Shown here piece by piece: positions 43,310-51,237 of a DNA stretch of 64,000 nucleotides; positions within the stretch are counted from its first letter, which is position 1, and every line of letters starts with the position of its first letter. Source of the stretch: UBA5314 sp035560815 (lineage in GTDB: Bacteria > Bacillota > Syntrophomonadia > Syntrophomonadales > Syntrophomonadaceae); assembly GCA_035560815.1 (NCBI GenBank), contig DATMYR010000069.1, forward strand, positions 148,538 through 212,537, given 5' to 3'. The notes beneath the pieces are model-generated. The model worked only from the letters and a program-made list of their open reading frames with translations, had not been told where the DNA came from and ran no database searches. The position numbers and the translations under genes were made by a program.

Positions 43310-43441
43310 AAATGGCCGAAAAGAGATGAATCAGCAAAAAAATAGTGGGTTAAAAAGACAGCATTGTTTTTAGCTCAAACCCGAGTGTGCCGTAAGCCTA
43401 TGGAATAATATACCATAAATAAATTTGATGAGGTGGTACCA

Positions 43442-44116
43442 GTGCGGTCGATCTATGTAATTGATGATGAAGAACCTGTTCGCCTGATTATTAGTGAATA
43501 TCTGATGCGCGAAGGATTTAAAGTGGAGACCTTTTCTTCAGTACAAGAAGTGCTGCTGCGATTGCAGGCGGCATATCCAGATATGTTCATTGTCGATATC
43601 CTGCTGCCCGGGCAGGAAGGCCTAACCTTCTGCCGCGAGATTAGGGAGCGCAGCGGCCTTCCTATCATCTTCGTGTGCGACCGCGGGGATGAAAATGGCC
43701 GTCTTATGGATTTGGAACTAGGAGGTGATGACTATCTGACCAAACCTTTGAGCCCCCGGGAGTTGGTAGCCCGTGTGCGATCTCTGTTTCGCCATTCCGC
43801 CCTGCCTATGATAGCAGGGGAGTTGGTACAAATGGGCAATCTCACAATTAATCCGAATGACCGCCATACTACGGTGGATGCTCAGGAGGTCTACCTTACC
43901 CCAATGGAGTACGAACTCTTGCTGTTGCTGGCTCAACAACCCCAGCGTACCTTTAACCGCCAGGAGCTGCTGGATAGGGTTTGGGGATGCGAATATGTTG
44001 GGGATTTACGTGCCGTTGACGACCTGGTTAAACGCTTACGCAGGAAATTGCGAGGCAAGGGATCAAGTAAGAATGTAAAAACCATCTGGGGATATGGATA
44101 CCGGTTTGATGAGTAG
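43442..44116 (+). CDS. Orphan OmpR-family response regulator
   Basis: This 224-residue regulator has a receiver (phospho-acceptor D52 in FIVDILLPG) and winged-helix output (EVYLTPMEYELLLLLAQQPQRTFNRQELLDRVWG). GTG 43442 with GAGGTGG is preferred over GTG 43433. No kinase gene is adjacent; the nearest is at 47614. It sits between the MacAB genes and the repeat-protein gene, suggesting a role in controlling them. Confidence 0.92.
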   Translation: MRSIYVIDDEEPVRLIISEYLMREGFKVETFSSVQEVLLRLQAAYPDMFIVDILLPGQEGLTFCREIRERSGLPIIFVCDRGDENGRLMDLELGGDDYLTKPLSPRELVARVRSLFRHSALPMIAGELVQMGNLTINPNDRHTTVDAQEVYLTPMEYELLLLLAQQPQRTFNRQELLDRVWGCEYVGDLRAVDDLVKRLRRKLRGKGSSKNVKTIWGYGYRFDE

Positions 44117-44137
44117 AATAAAGGAGGAAGTGGTCTT

Positions 44138-44935
44138 TTGAAAAAGATAAGCATTATTAGTTTATTAATTCTGGTTCTTTCTCTGGGGTTAACGGTTCCC
44201 GTGGCTGCCGATACTTCGACCCCGCCCGACCGGGGGCAGCCATCGGGGAACCCGATGCAGACTCAGTTAGACAATCTGGTTTCATCCGCAGTCATAACAG
44301 CAGACCAGGAGAAGGCTATTACAGAGGCATTAAAACCTTCTGAGGGAGAAACGCGTCCCAGTCAGGGACAGGATATGAGTGTATTGCTCAAGAGCAAGTT
44401 GGACAGTCTGGTCACCACAGGCACTATTACGCAAGTCCAGGAAGAAGCGGTTTTAACGGCATGTCAGCCACCTTCAGGCGGTCCTTCGTCTCATGCTGGC
44501 GGAGATAAGGGTATATTGGGGTCCTCTGGAAGCACCTCGCCGGCAACCAGTACTAACGGCATCGTCCTAAAAATAGGCAGCTCAAAGATCATGGTTAAAG
44601 GAACGGAAAAGGATATTGATCCAGGTTATCAAACCTCTCCGCTTATTAAAAATGGTAGGACCTTCATTCCTATCCGGACAGTTATAGAGAGTCTGGGGGG
44701 GACTGTCCAATGGCTGGATTCTGATCAATCACTGACCATTACGCTGAATGGGTCTACAGTTGTACTGAAGATTGGGCAGAAAACGGCTACAGTGAATGGA
44801 ACGACCAAAGAGATTGATGGAGCACCGTTCCTCTCGGACACGGGAAGAACTATGCTGCCCATAAGATTTATTGCTGAAAATCTGGGACTCACTGTTAACT
44901 GGGATGATGCAACGCAGACCATTACCATTTCCTAG
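44138..44935 (+). CDS. Exported repeat protein with copper-amine-oxidase N-terminal (stalk) domain
   Basis: This 265-residue protein has a signal peptide (about 1-25) and two helical repeats: TQLDNLVSSAVITADQEKAITEAL (about 41-64) and KSKLDSLVTTGTITQVQEEAV (about 86-106). A stalk domain pair forms the C-terminal half (GRTFIPIRTVIESLGGTVQWLD and GRTMLPIRFIAENLGLTVNWDDATQTITI). The repeats are the same as those in the protein at 45657. TTG start behind AAAGGAGG. Confidence 0.87.
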   Translation: MKKISIISLLILVLSLGLTVPVAADTSTPPDRGQPSGNPMQTQLDNLVSSAVITADQEKAITEALKPSEGETRPSQGQDMSVLLKSKLDSLVTTGTITQVQEEAVLTACQPPSGGPSSHAGGDKGILGSSGSTSPATSTNGIVLKIGSSKIMVKGTEKDIDPGYQTSPLIKNGRTFIPIRTVIESLGGTVQWLDSDQSLTITLNGSTVVLKIGQKTATVNGTTKEIDGAPFLSDTGRTMLPIRFIAENLGLTVNWDDATQTITIS

Positions 44936-45030
44936 AAAGTGGATCCCCGTTACGGGTCAGAATACTTACCTGGCTGCATTTTATTACAGCCGGCTTTTGA
45001 CGGACATTAGAAGGAAAAGGAGTTGATATC

Positions 45031-45555
45031 TTGAATAAAAAAAGTTTAATAGGACTATTTTTGTGTGTATTACTGCTGTTTGCGGCGGCAGGGTGTTCAA
45101 AGACCAACACCAGTACCACGGCTGGGAACGCTTCAACGCAGACTGCAGATCAACAAAACAGTGCCTCACAGGCCACTGGAAACGCAACCCAATCCTCGAG
45201 TAATGGACAAAGTACCCCGGATCTCTTTGGTCAGGTAAAGAGTGTCACCGGAAGTACTATAACACTTGCTCTGGCTAAAATGCCACAGCAAGGAAATACT
45301 CCTCCCCAAAACCCGCCTGCTGCTCAGGGTCAGAGCACAAATCAAGCAGCCCCCAAGAATATGAGTTCCCCGGAATTGACTGGAGAGACCAAAACCATCA
45401 CCATCCCGGATGGAGTAAAGATTACGACCGGAAACAAAGACAATTCCAAGGAAGTCAGTGTAAGCAATATTAAAGCGGGTGACATGATGGAAGTAACGTT
45501 AAAAGACGGTGCAGTTAGCCAGGTTCGACTTATGCAGGCTCCCCCGCAGCAATAA
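45031..45555 (+). CDS. Low-complexity lipoprotein
   Basis: This 174-residue protein has a lipoprotein signal with lipobox AAAGC (Cys22), then a Ser/Thr/Asn/Gln-rich linker. A small beta-rich C-terminal region (LFGQVKSVTGSTITLALA and DNSKEVSVSNIKAGDMMEVTL) resembles an OB-like or DUF5666-type fold. AAGGAG precedes the TTG start. It may bind at the cell surface next to the MacA-like adaptor; function not recognised. Confidence 0.75.
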   Translation: MNKKSLIGLFLCVLLLFAAAGCSKTNTSTTAGNASTQTADQQNSASQATGNATQSSSNGQSTPDLFGQVKSVTGSTITLALAKMPQQGNTPPQNPPAAQGQSTNQAAPKNMSSPELTGETKTITIPDGVKITTGNKDNSKEVSVSNIKAGDMMEVTLKDGAVSQVRLMQAPPQQ

Positions 45556-45591
45556 ATAACAATGGATTTCCTTTTTTCATAGTTAACTAAA

Positions 45592-45625
45592 GGCTGTTGG
45601 CTTTTCTGCCAACAGCCGTGTTTTT
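45592..45625 (+). terminator. Terminator of the lipoprotein gene
   Basis: GGCTGTTGGC/GCCAACAGCC stem with a 6-base loop and T5 tail. Confidence 0.88.
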
Positions 45626-45656
45626 GAGAATGTATAAGCTGGAACAAAATATTTTC

Positions 45657-46330
45657 TTACGATAGATTTAATGCCTTCAGGACAGCAGTCTCCTGATCCT
45701 GGGTGATGGTGTTGGACGAAATCAGGCTATCCAATTTATTCGTCAAGGTCTTAAGCCAATCCGCCTGGGCATTTGAACTATCGTTTCCACTATCATCTGA
45801 AGACGGCTTCAATGCGTCTTTAATGGCAGTTGCCTGATCTTTGGTTATCGTGCTGGAGGATACCAGATCATCGAGTGTATCCGACAGGATCTTTCCGAAA
45901 TCACCACCGGAAGGCGGTGGGGGTCCCTGGGAAGGGGGTGTCAATGCAGCTTGAATCGCCTTTTCCTGATCCTGGGTGATGGTGCCCGCGGATACTAAAC
46001 TGTCTAATTTATCGCTCAAAATTTGAGAAAAATCATTGCGGTTGCTACTGGAGGTAGAGTTGCTGCTAGAACTGCTGGAAGACGGTTGCAAAGCTGATTG
46101 AATGGAGTCTTCCTGATCCTGGGTGATGGTTCCGGAAGACACCAGACTGTCCAGTTTGTCGCTCATCATTTTTTGAAAACCGCCATTCGGAGGTGGAGGT
46201 GGTGGAGGTGTACCCTGGGCGGAAGCCGTTAAAGCTTCTTTAAGAGCGTCTTCCTGATCCTGGGTAATGGTTCCGGCGGATACCAGATTGTCCAGTTTAT
46301 CGCTCAGCATCTGGGAAAAATCATTGCCCG
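45657..46330 (-). repeat. Five coding repeats, period about 135-145 bases
   Basis: The DNA phrase CCTGATCCTGGGTGATGGT recurs near 45692, 45971, 46112 and 46254 (one base changed), with a diverged copy near 45836. It encodes the conserved TIT(Q/K)DQ of each repeat. Strong identity at DNA level suggests recent expansion or gene conversion. Confidence 0.8.
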
Positions 46331-46553
46331 AGGAAGAGGATTCGCTTGAGGAAGAAACTCTTGCATCGGCAGAGGATTGAGACGATGAAAACAGGGCATT
46401 AAGAGCATCTTCACTGATTTGCACGCTGTCTGTATTGCTCTTTGAAGACGTTGAAGTATTGCTGCTTGATTGCGTTGTGGAAGAACCTTTAAGCGAAGTC
46501 TGTTGCACCATCGAGCTATAGCTGTAAGGATTCCACGTGATATTCAATTGCAT
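45657..46553 (-). CDS. Protein with five LD.LV..GTIT..Q helical repeats
   Basis: This roughly 298-residue protein has a Ser/Thr-rich N terminus with TDSVQISEDALNAL, a pattern seen in flagellar/FlgM-like proteins. Five repeats of about 33 residues (near 78-110, 126-158, 174-206, 219-251 and 266-298) are joined by Ser- or Pro-rich linkers. Each reads roughly SDKLDSLVSSGTITQDQE plus a short helix, resembling the SHOCT helical hairpin. No signal peptide or membrane helix. The start is uncertain: GTG 46556, ATG 46553 and TTG 46547 share one GGGAG. Function unknown. Confidence 0.78.
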   Translation of the reverse strand: MQLNITWNPYSYSSMVQQTSLKGSSTTQSSSNTSTSSKSNTDSVQISEDALNALFSSSQSSADARVSSSSESSSSGNDFSQMLSDKLDNLVSAGTITQDQEDALKEALTASAQGTPPPPPPPNGGFQKMMSDKLDSLVSSGTITQDQEDSIQSALQPSSSSSSSNSTSSSNRNDFSQILSDKLDSLVSAGTITQDQEKAIQAALTPPSQGPPPPSGGDFGKILSDTLDDLVSSSTITKDQATAIKDALKPSSDDSGNDSSNAQADWLKTLTNKLDSLISSNTITQDQETAVLKALNLS

Positions 46554-46556
46554 CAC

Positions 46557-46933
46557 TCCCTTTTTTAATTAATATCGTAGATAATGCCACCTGAGCACAA
46601 AGAATGATTATGGCAATTTTTAGGAATTTTGATGGATCTTGCGCTGGCCAAAGCCCTGTGCAATTGAACCCATTGGATTCATATAGGAGAGAGGAGCAAC
46701 TTGATTTAAAATGTATATAAGCTGCGGAGCATTATCAGGCTCCTTATTATTGAGCATAGCAAGGGCTCCGATATTCTGGAGAAGAATGGCGGAATAGGCT
46801 GAACTCCATCATTTCCAGCAGATCGAATTCATGAAAATATATGCCATCTTCAATTAATTTTCAGCTTTCCTTCAGTAGGGTTTCAGTTAAGTTCTCGATA
46901 ATACCAGTAAGACAATAGGCAGGTGGTGAGTCA
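46557..46933. other. Intergenic region upstream of the second two-component system
   Basis: 377 bases, AT-rich. It holds the promoter of the response regulator at 46871-46902 and a weak GGAGC/GCTCC hairpin at 46726-46743. No gene seen. Confidence 0.5.
46871..46902 (+). promoter_or_regulatory. TTCAGT tandem repeats and -10 box of the RR/kinase operon
   Basis: TTCAGT at 46871 and 46882 (11 bp apart), then GATAAT at 46897, 15 bp after the second repeat. This looks like an activator-dependent OmpR-type promoter, likely autoregulated. Confidence 0.62.
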
Positions 46934-47617
46934 ATGCAGTCCTTACAAGGAATCAAAATCCTTATCGTAGACGACGAACCCAACATTCTACAGTTTTTAG
47001 AACTGGGTTTAGGGAATGAAGGATTTGTAGTACAGGCAGCCCAGGATGGGATTACTGCAATAACTATGATGAAGCAGTTTCAACCCCAGGTGGTTATTCT
47101 GGATGTCATGATGCCTGGTATGGATGGTTTCGAAGTATGCCGAATGTTAAAGAAAACCGAAAATGTTGCAGTAATTATGTTGACCGCCAAGGATGAAGTG
47201 GATGACCGGGTAAAGGGTCTTACCCTGGGCGCTGATGACTATATGATCAAGCCTTTTAGCTTCGAGGAACTGCTGGCCAGGATCCACGCCCGGCTGCGCA
47301 ACCAATTCCCCAACCTATTTGGTGAAGTGGCTATAGGCCCCTTTCATATTGATGACCGCCGTAAAGAAATCAAGTACGAAAATCAGGTGCTGGCATTGTC
47401 TCCAACCGAATATGAACTCCTCAAATATATGGTGCTCAATCATGGGTTGGTGTTAAGTAAAACCATGATTCTTGATAAGGTGTGGGGCTACGATTTTGGC
47501 GGTGAAGAAAACATCGTCGAGGTCTATATCCGTTCATTGCGAGATAAATTAAGCGATAAAGACCATCAATTAATACGAACCCTGCGGGGTTCGGGATACC
47601 GGGTTGATTTGTTATGA
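46934..47617 (+). CDS. OmpR-family response regulator
   Basis: This 227-residue regulator has an N-terminal receiver (phospho-acceptor D57 in VVILDVMMPG) and a C-terminal winged helix (SPTEYELLKYMVLNHGLVLSKTMILDKVWGYDFGGEENIVEVYIRSLRDKL). It overlaps the kinase by four bases (ATGA). It is the natural candidate to bind the shared TTCAGT repeats, one pair of which lies in its own promoter. Confidence 0.95.
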   Translation: MQSLQGIKILIVDDEPNILQFLELGLGNEGFVVQAAQDGITAITMMKQFQPQVVILDVMMPGMDGFEVCRMLKKTENVAVIMLTAKDEVDDRVKGLTLGADDYMIKPFSFEELLARIHARLRNQFPNLFGEVAIGPFHIDDRRKEIKYENQVLALSPTEYELLKYMVLNHGLVLSKTMILDKVWGYDFGGEENIVEVYIRSLRDKLSDKDHQLIRTLRGSGYRVDLL

Positions 47618-49077
47618 AGCAAAAACTTAGAAATGGACTCAGGTCCTTCTTTTCTCCGGATTCGTTACGCGTACAGCTTTTATCACGGTCTTTGCTGATC
47701 ATGGCTATTTTGCTGGTGCTTATCGGCCTGTTTCAATATATATTTATGCGGGATGTTATTTTTAAGAATAAGGCGACCAGCCTTCAGTCCCAGATTATAC
47801 CTCCTCCAGTTTTACAGCATTTTGATACCATACCGGATAATGATTCCAGTGAGCCTCCACGCATCTTTATTCCAGATGCCAGTCTGGTCTTTATTGATGC
47901 CAGTGGCAACTACTCAGTATTGTCCTATGGACCTGACAACATCAACCCTCCCCGGCTCGACACCCAGGAGTACCTGGCAGCAATGGACAACCAATCCAGC
48001 AAGCCGGCTCATCCGAGCCTGGATTATCGAGTGATCGATAGCGGCGGAGAGGAACAATTGGTGGTAATCAAATCTCTAGCTGACGGTCCCGGACATATGC
48101 AGGGTGTCATTCAGCTAAGTACACCCACGGCACCGCTCAAGGAATTGCTGATCGGTCAACTACTCATGTTTTTTTTCCTGGCTCTCATTGCTCTACTGTT
48201 TGGCCTATTGGGTTTTTTGCCAGTGCTAAAAAAAACTTTGGTTCCCCTATCCAACATGGTAGATACTGCCGAACAGATTGATGCAGGCAACCTGGACATG
48301 CGATTTACCACCAGCCAGGGGCAGACGGAAATCGATCGATTGGCGGAATCGTTTAATGGAATGATGAGCCGACTGGAAGCTTCATTTGAAGCAGAACGAG
48401 AAACCCAAGAGCAAATGCGCCGTTTTATTGCCGACGCTTCTCACGAACTGCGCACGCCCTTAACCTCTATTTATGGATTCCTGGAGGTGCTCCTGCGCGG
48501 CGCGGCCAACCAGCCAGATCAGTTAGAGAAGTCCTTGAAGAGTATGCATAGTGAATCGCAGCGCCTCAATAAACTAGTCGCTGATCTAATTCTTTTATCG
48601 AAACTGGATCGTATGCCTCACGTTGAACTAACTGAAGGGGCGCTGGAAGGCGTCCTTCGGGACATGGAGCCGCAGCTTCGCATATTGGCGGGCAGCCGGC
48701 AGCTCACTTTTACTATTGAACCAACCTTGAAGTGTAATTACGATACCGATCAAATGAAGCAGGTAATTTTAAATTTATTTCAAAATGCCGTGCAGCATAC
48801 CGATTCAGAGAAAGGGCATCTTCAAATATCGTTGAAAAACAAGGATAATGGGGTGCAGTTGGCTATTCAAGACAATGGACCGGGAATCAGTGACGATCAT
48901 CTCCCTCATGTCTTTGAGCGTTTTTACCGCAGCGATTCTTCTCGAACACGCAAATATGGTGGCGCGGGGTTGGGATTATCCATTACCAAATCTATTGTAG
49001 ATGCACACCATGGTCTTATCTGGGTGGAATGCCAGGAGGGACAGGGATGCACATTTTATGTCTGGCTGCCCCAATGA
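47614..49077 (+). CDS. Sensor histidine kinase
   Basis: This 487-residue kinase has two membrane helices (about 27-46 and 181-203) around an extracytoplasmic sensor of about 135 residues. A HAMP linker (about 204-255) and HisKA domain with H277 in ASHELRTPLTSI follow. The HATPase contains NLFQNAVQHT, DNGPGISDDHLPHVFERFYRSD and GGAGLGLSI. Paired with the regulator just upstream. The signal is unknown. Confidence 0.95.
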   Translation: MKQKLRNGLRSFFSPDSLRVQLLSRSLLIMAILLVLIGLFQYIFMRDVIFKNKATSLQSQIIPPPVLQHFDTIPDNDSSEPPRIFIPDASLVFIDASGNYSVLSYGPDNINPPRLDTQEYLAAMDNQSSKPAHPSLDYRVIDSGGEEQLVVIKSLADGPGHMQGVIQLSTPTAPLKELLIGQLLMFFFLALIALLFGLLGFLPVLKKTLVPLSNMVDTAEQIDAGNLDMRFTTSQGQTEIDRLAESFNGMMSRLEASFEAERETQEQMRRFIADASHELRTPLTSIYGFLEVLLRGAANQPDQLEKSLKSMHSESQRLNKLVADLILLSKLDRMPHVELTEGALEGVLRDMEPQLRILAGSRQLTFTIEPTLKCNYDTDQMKQVILNLFQNAVQHTDSEKGHLQISLKNKDNGVQLAIQDNGPGISDDHLPHVFERFYRSDSSRTRKYGGAGLGLSITKSIVDAHHGLIWVECQEGQGCTFYVWLPQ

Positions 49078-49111
49078 AATAGATATTTCTCATATATCGG
49101 TCTGTTTTCAT

Positions 49112-49160
49112 AACGGTATGCAAGCAAAAACACCTGTGCTTGCATACCGTTTCTTTATTT
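49112..49160 (+). terminator. Terminator of the RR/kinase operon
   Basis: A 15-bp perfect stem AACGGTATGCAAGCA/TGCTTGCATACCGTT with a 10-base loop, then TTCTTTATTT. Confidence 0.88.
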
Positions 49161-49301
49161 AATTCATTGAACCGATTGTCCTTCGAGAAATGCTGCTTCA
49201 ATTTGTGTCAAAGCCCCGATCAGGAAACACTCAATATTTTTTCTTATTCCCACCGCAATAGCAGCATAATTCTAGACCCTTCAGTATATTTTTAGTCCGC
49301 A

Positions 49302-49355
49302 CTCAGTTAATGTTCAGTTGCCGTTAAGGGACGATTCAGTTTGCCGGTTTATTAT
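49302..49355 (+). promoter_or_regulatory. TTCAGT repeats and -10 box of the glycosylation cluster
   Basis: CTCAGT at 49302, TTCAGT at 49313 (11 bp) and TTCAGT at 49335 (22 bp further). TATTAT begins at 49350, 15 bp after the last repeat. The same geometry is found at 39724 and 46871. Confidence 0.62.
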
Positions 49356-49428
49356 ATGAGAAGAAAAAACCGGCAGTTGATGTAGTGTTGGCGGCTACGT
49401 CTAGATTGATGAGAGGGGCAATAGACAG

Positions 49429-49758
49429 GTGAGACTGAAAAAGGGTCAACGTTTCGATATAGTCTTGTTAATCAGGACAGCATTATCAGCTTTTCTTAAG
49501 AGTAAAACGGGATGGACAAGATGGCTCTTACCCATAGCCCTCGTGGCCACCACTGCTTTTGAATTGTACATACGTTGCCTTTATCAGAAGCAGCTCGGTG
49601 TGGGATCGCTCATTGGAATTAGTGTGGCTGGCATCTATATGCCTCTCTTATTGTGCCTGGCTGCTAAAAAGAAAAAAATTGCTGCTGCAGCCTCCCTTGC
49701 AGGGATACTGGTGCTGTTGGCAGAGTATGCCAACACCCTGCACCAGATCAATTATTGA
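49429..49758 (+). CDS. Small membrane protein at head of glycosylation cluster
   Basis: This 109-residue protein has a basic N terminus and about three membrane helices (about 31-47, 60-77 and 82-100). GTG start. It precedes and slightly abuts the GT2 gene. No family recognised; possibly an accessory of the transferase system. Confidence 0.62.
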   Translation: MRLKKGQRFDIVLLIRTALSAFLKSKTGWTRWLLPIALVATTAFELYIRCLYQKQLGVGSLIGISVAGIYMPLLLCLAAKKKKIAAAASLAGILVLLAEYANTLHQINY

Positions 49759-49775
49759 AGTCAGGAGGAGCATAT

Positions 49776-50726
49776 ATGAATGTTCGTTACACGATCATTA
49801 TTCCCGTCTATAACGAAGAAGCTGTAATCCGTGAAACCTATCATCGCCTAAGCAGCGTGATGAAGGACATCGGTGAATCCTATGAATTGCTTTTCGTTAA
49901 TGATGGCAGCATAGACAGCACTGCCGCAATCATCCGGCAATTTGCCCAGACTGATCCCTGTATAAAACTACTGGAATTCTCACGCAATTTCGGACACCAA
50001 ATAGCGATTAGTGCGGGTATGGATCATGCTAAAGGGGAGGCTGTTGTGATAATCGATGCCGACCTGCAAGATCCTCCCGAGGTCATCCCCCAGATGGTTC
50101 AGAAATGGCGCGAAGGGTATGAAGTGGTGTATGGGAAGCGTTTAAAACGGGAAGGAGAAACCCTATTTAAAAGGTGGACTGCCGCTTTATATTATCGCAC
50201 CCTTCGCGCCTTAACTGATATAGACATTCCCCTTGATACCGGTGATTTTCGCCTCATGGACCGTGCGGTATGTGAAGCAATGCGCAGCGTTCAGGAAAAG
50301 AATCGCTTTGTTCGGGGATTGGTAGCCTGGGTGGGATTCCGTCAAACAGCCGTCGAGTATGTTCGGGAAGAGCGGTTTGCCGGGGAAAGTAAATATCCGC
50401 TGAGGAAAATGCTGCGCTTCTCTCTGGATGGGATCACCTCTTTCTCTTATAAGCCCTTGAAGCTGGCCAGCTACCTGGGAATCCTGATATCCCTGGCCAG
50501 TATTATCTACCTGATCATCTCTTTAGGGCAGAGAGTCTTAGACGCCAATATATCTGCAGGAGGGTCGGCGTTGGTGGCGAGCTTATTCCTATTAAACGGT
50601 CTAATCTTGATCTTCCTGGGAGTCATGGGAGAGTATATTGGGAGGATTTTTGATGAAACCAAAAACCGGCCTCTATATATCCTGCGCAATCAGCCAGAGC
50701 TTAAAAATATAAACTCGAAGAGGTGA
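49776..50726 (+). CDS. Polyprenyl-phosphate glycosyltransferase (GtrB/DPM1-like GT2)
   Basis: This 316-residue GT2 enzyme moves a sugar from a nucleotide donor to undecaprenyl phosphate. Motifs are IIPVYNEE, LFVNDGSIDST, IDADLQDPPE (DxD) and TGDFRLMDR. Two C-terminal membrane helices (about 232-256 and 265-290) match the CsbB/GtrB group. ATG 49776 is set by AGGAGGAG five bases upstream. The GtrA gene next to it provides the expected flippase partner. Confidence 0.93.
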   Translation: MNVRYTIIIPVYNEEAVIRETYHRLSSVMKDIGESYELLFVNDGSIDSTAAIIRQFAQTDPCIKLLEFSRNFGHQIAISAGMDHAKGEAVVIIDADLQDPPEVIPQMVQKWREGYEVVYGKRLKREGETLFKRWTAALYYRTLRALTDIDIPLDTGDFRLMDRAVCEAMRSVQEKNRFVRGLVAWVGFRQTAVEYVREERFAGESKYPLRKMLRFSLDGITSFSYKPLKLASYLGILISLASIIYLIISLGQRVLDANISAGGSALVASLFLLNGLILIFLGVMGEYIGRIFDETKNRPLYILRNQPELKNINSKR

Positions 50727-50732
50727 GACAGA

Positions 50733-51149
50733 ATGTTCACAAATAAACAGGAAGTAATGCAGTTTCTCCGTTTTTGCACAGTGGGTCTGGGCAATACAGC
50801 TGTTGATTTTATAGGATTCTTGGTCCTGACGCAGGGTGGGGTTCCCTATCTGTTGGCCCAGGTGCTTTCTTACTCGACCGGGGTGGCCAACAGTTTCTTT
50901 TTTAACCGCATATGGACCTTCCGGGTGGCGGGAAAGACCAACATCATGGAGCTGGCAAGGTTCATCATGATCAATGGGTTTTCCTTATTGGTGTCATCTG
51001 GTCTGCTTTTCGTCTTACATGATGTCAATCATGGGAACCTCTTGCTCAGCAAGGTTGCAGCTACAGGGATCAGCGTAATGCTGAATTTCGTGGGCAGCCG
51101 CGTCTGGGTATTCAGCCAGAGCCAAAGAGCGGCAGGTAGTGCTCTTTGA
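50733..51149 (+). CDS. GtrA-family membrane protein (lipid-linked sugar flippase)
   Basis: This 138-residue protein has four membrane helices and the GtrA motif FCTVGLGNTAVDFIGF; FFFNRIWTF is also typical. It is thought to flip undecaprenyl-linked sugars to the outer face of the membrane. It follows the GT2 gene by seven bases. Confidence 0.93.
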   Translation: MFTNKQEVMQFLRFCTVGLGNTAVDFIGFLVLTQGGVPYLLAQVLSYSTGVANSFFFNRIWTFRVAGKTNIMELARFIMINGFSLLVSSGLLFVLHDVNHGNLLLSKVAATGISVMLNFVGSRVWVFSQSQRAAGSAL

Positions 51150-51237
51150 TAAACCGTTCGGAATACAGGTTTGTTAATCAATATGGATCCTCGAACGCCG
51201 ATAGGCCGCAGGGGAATGGAAATGGAGGAGTGAGACG

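Larger units (their letters stand above)
49078..49428. other. Intergenic region with terminator and TTCAGT promoter
   Basis: 351 bases holding the terminator of the kinase operon (49112-49160) and the repeat-type promoter (49302-49355), described separately; otherwise AT-rich with no gene. Confidence 0.5.

Noticed and set aside
45657..46330. Regular DNA repeats that could look like a CRISPR array
   Set aside because: The repeats lie in frame in one protein, the spacing is about 140 bases, and they encode a conserved helical motif.
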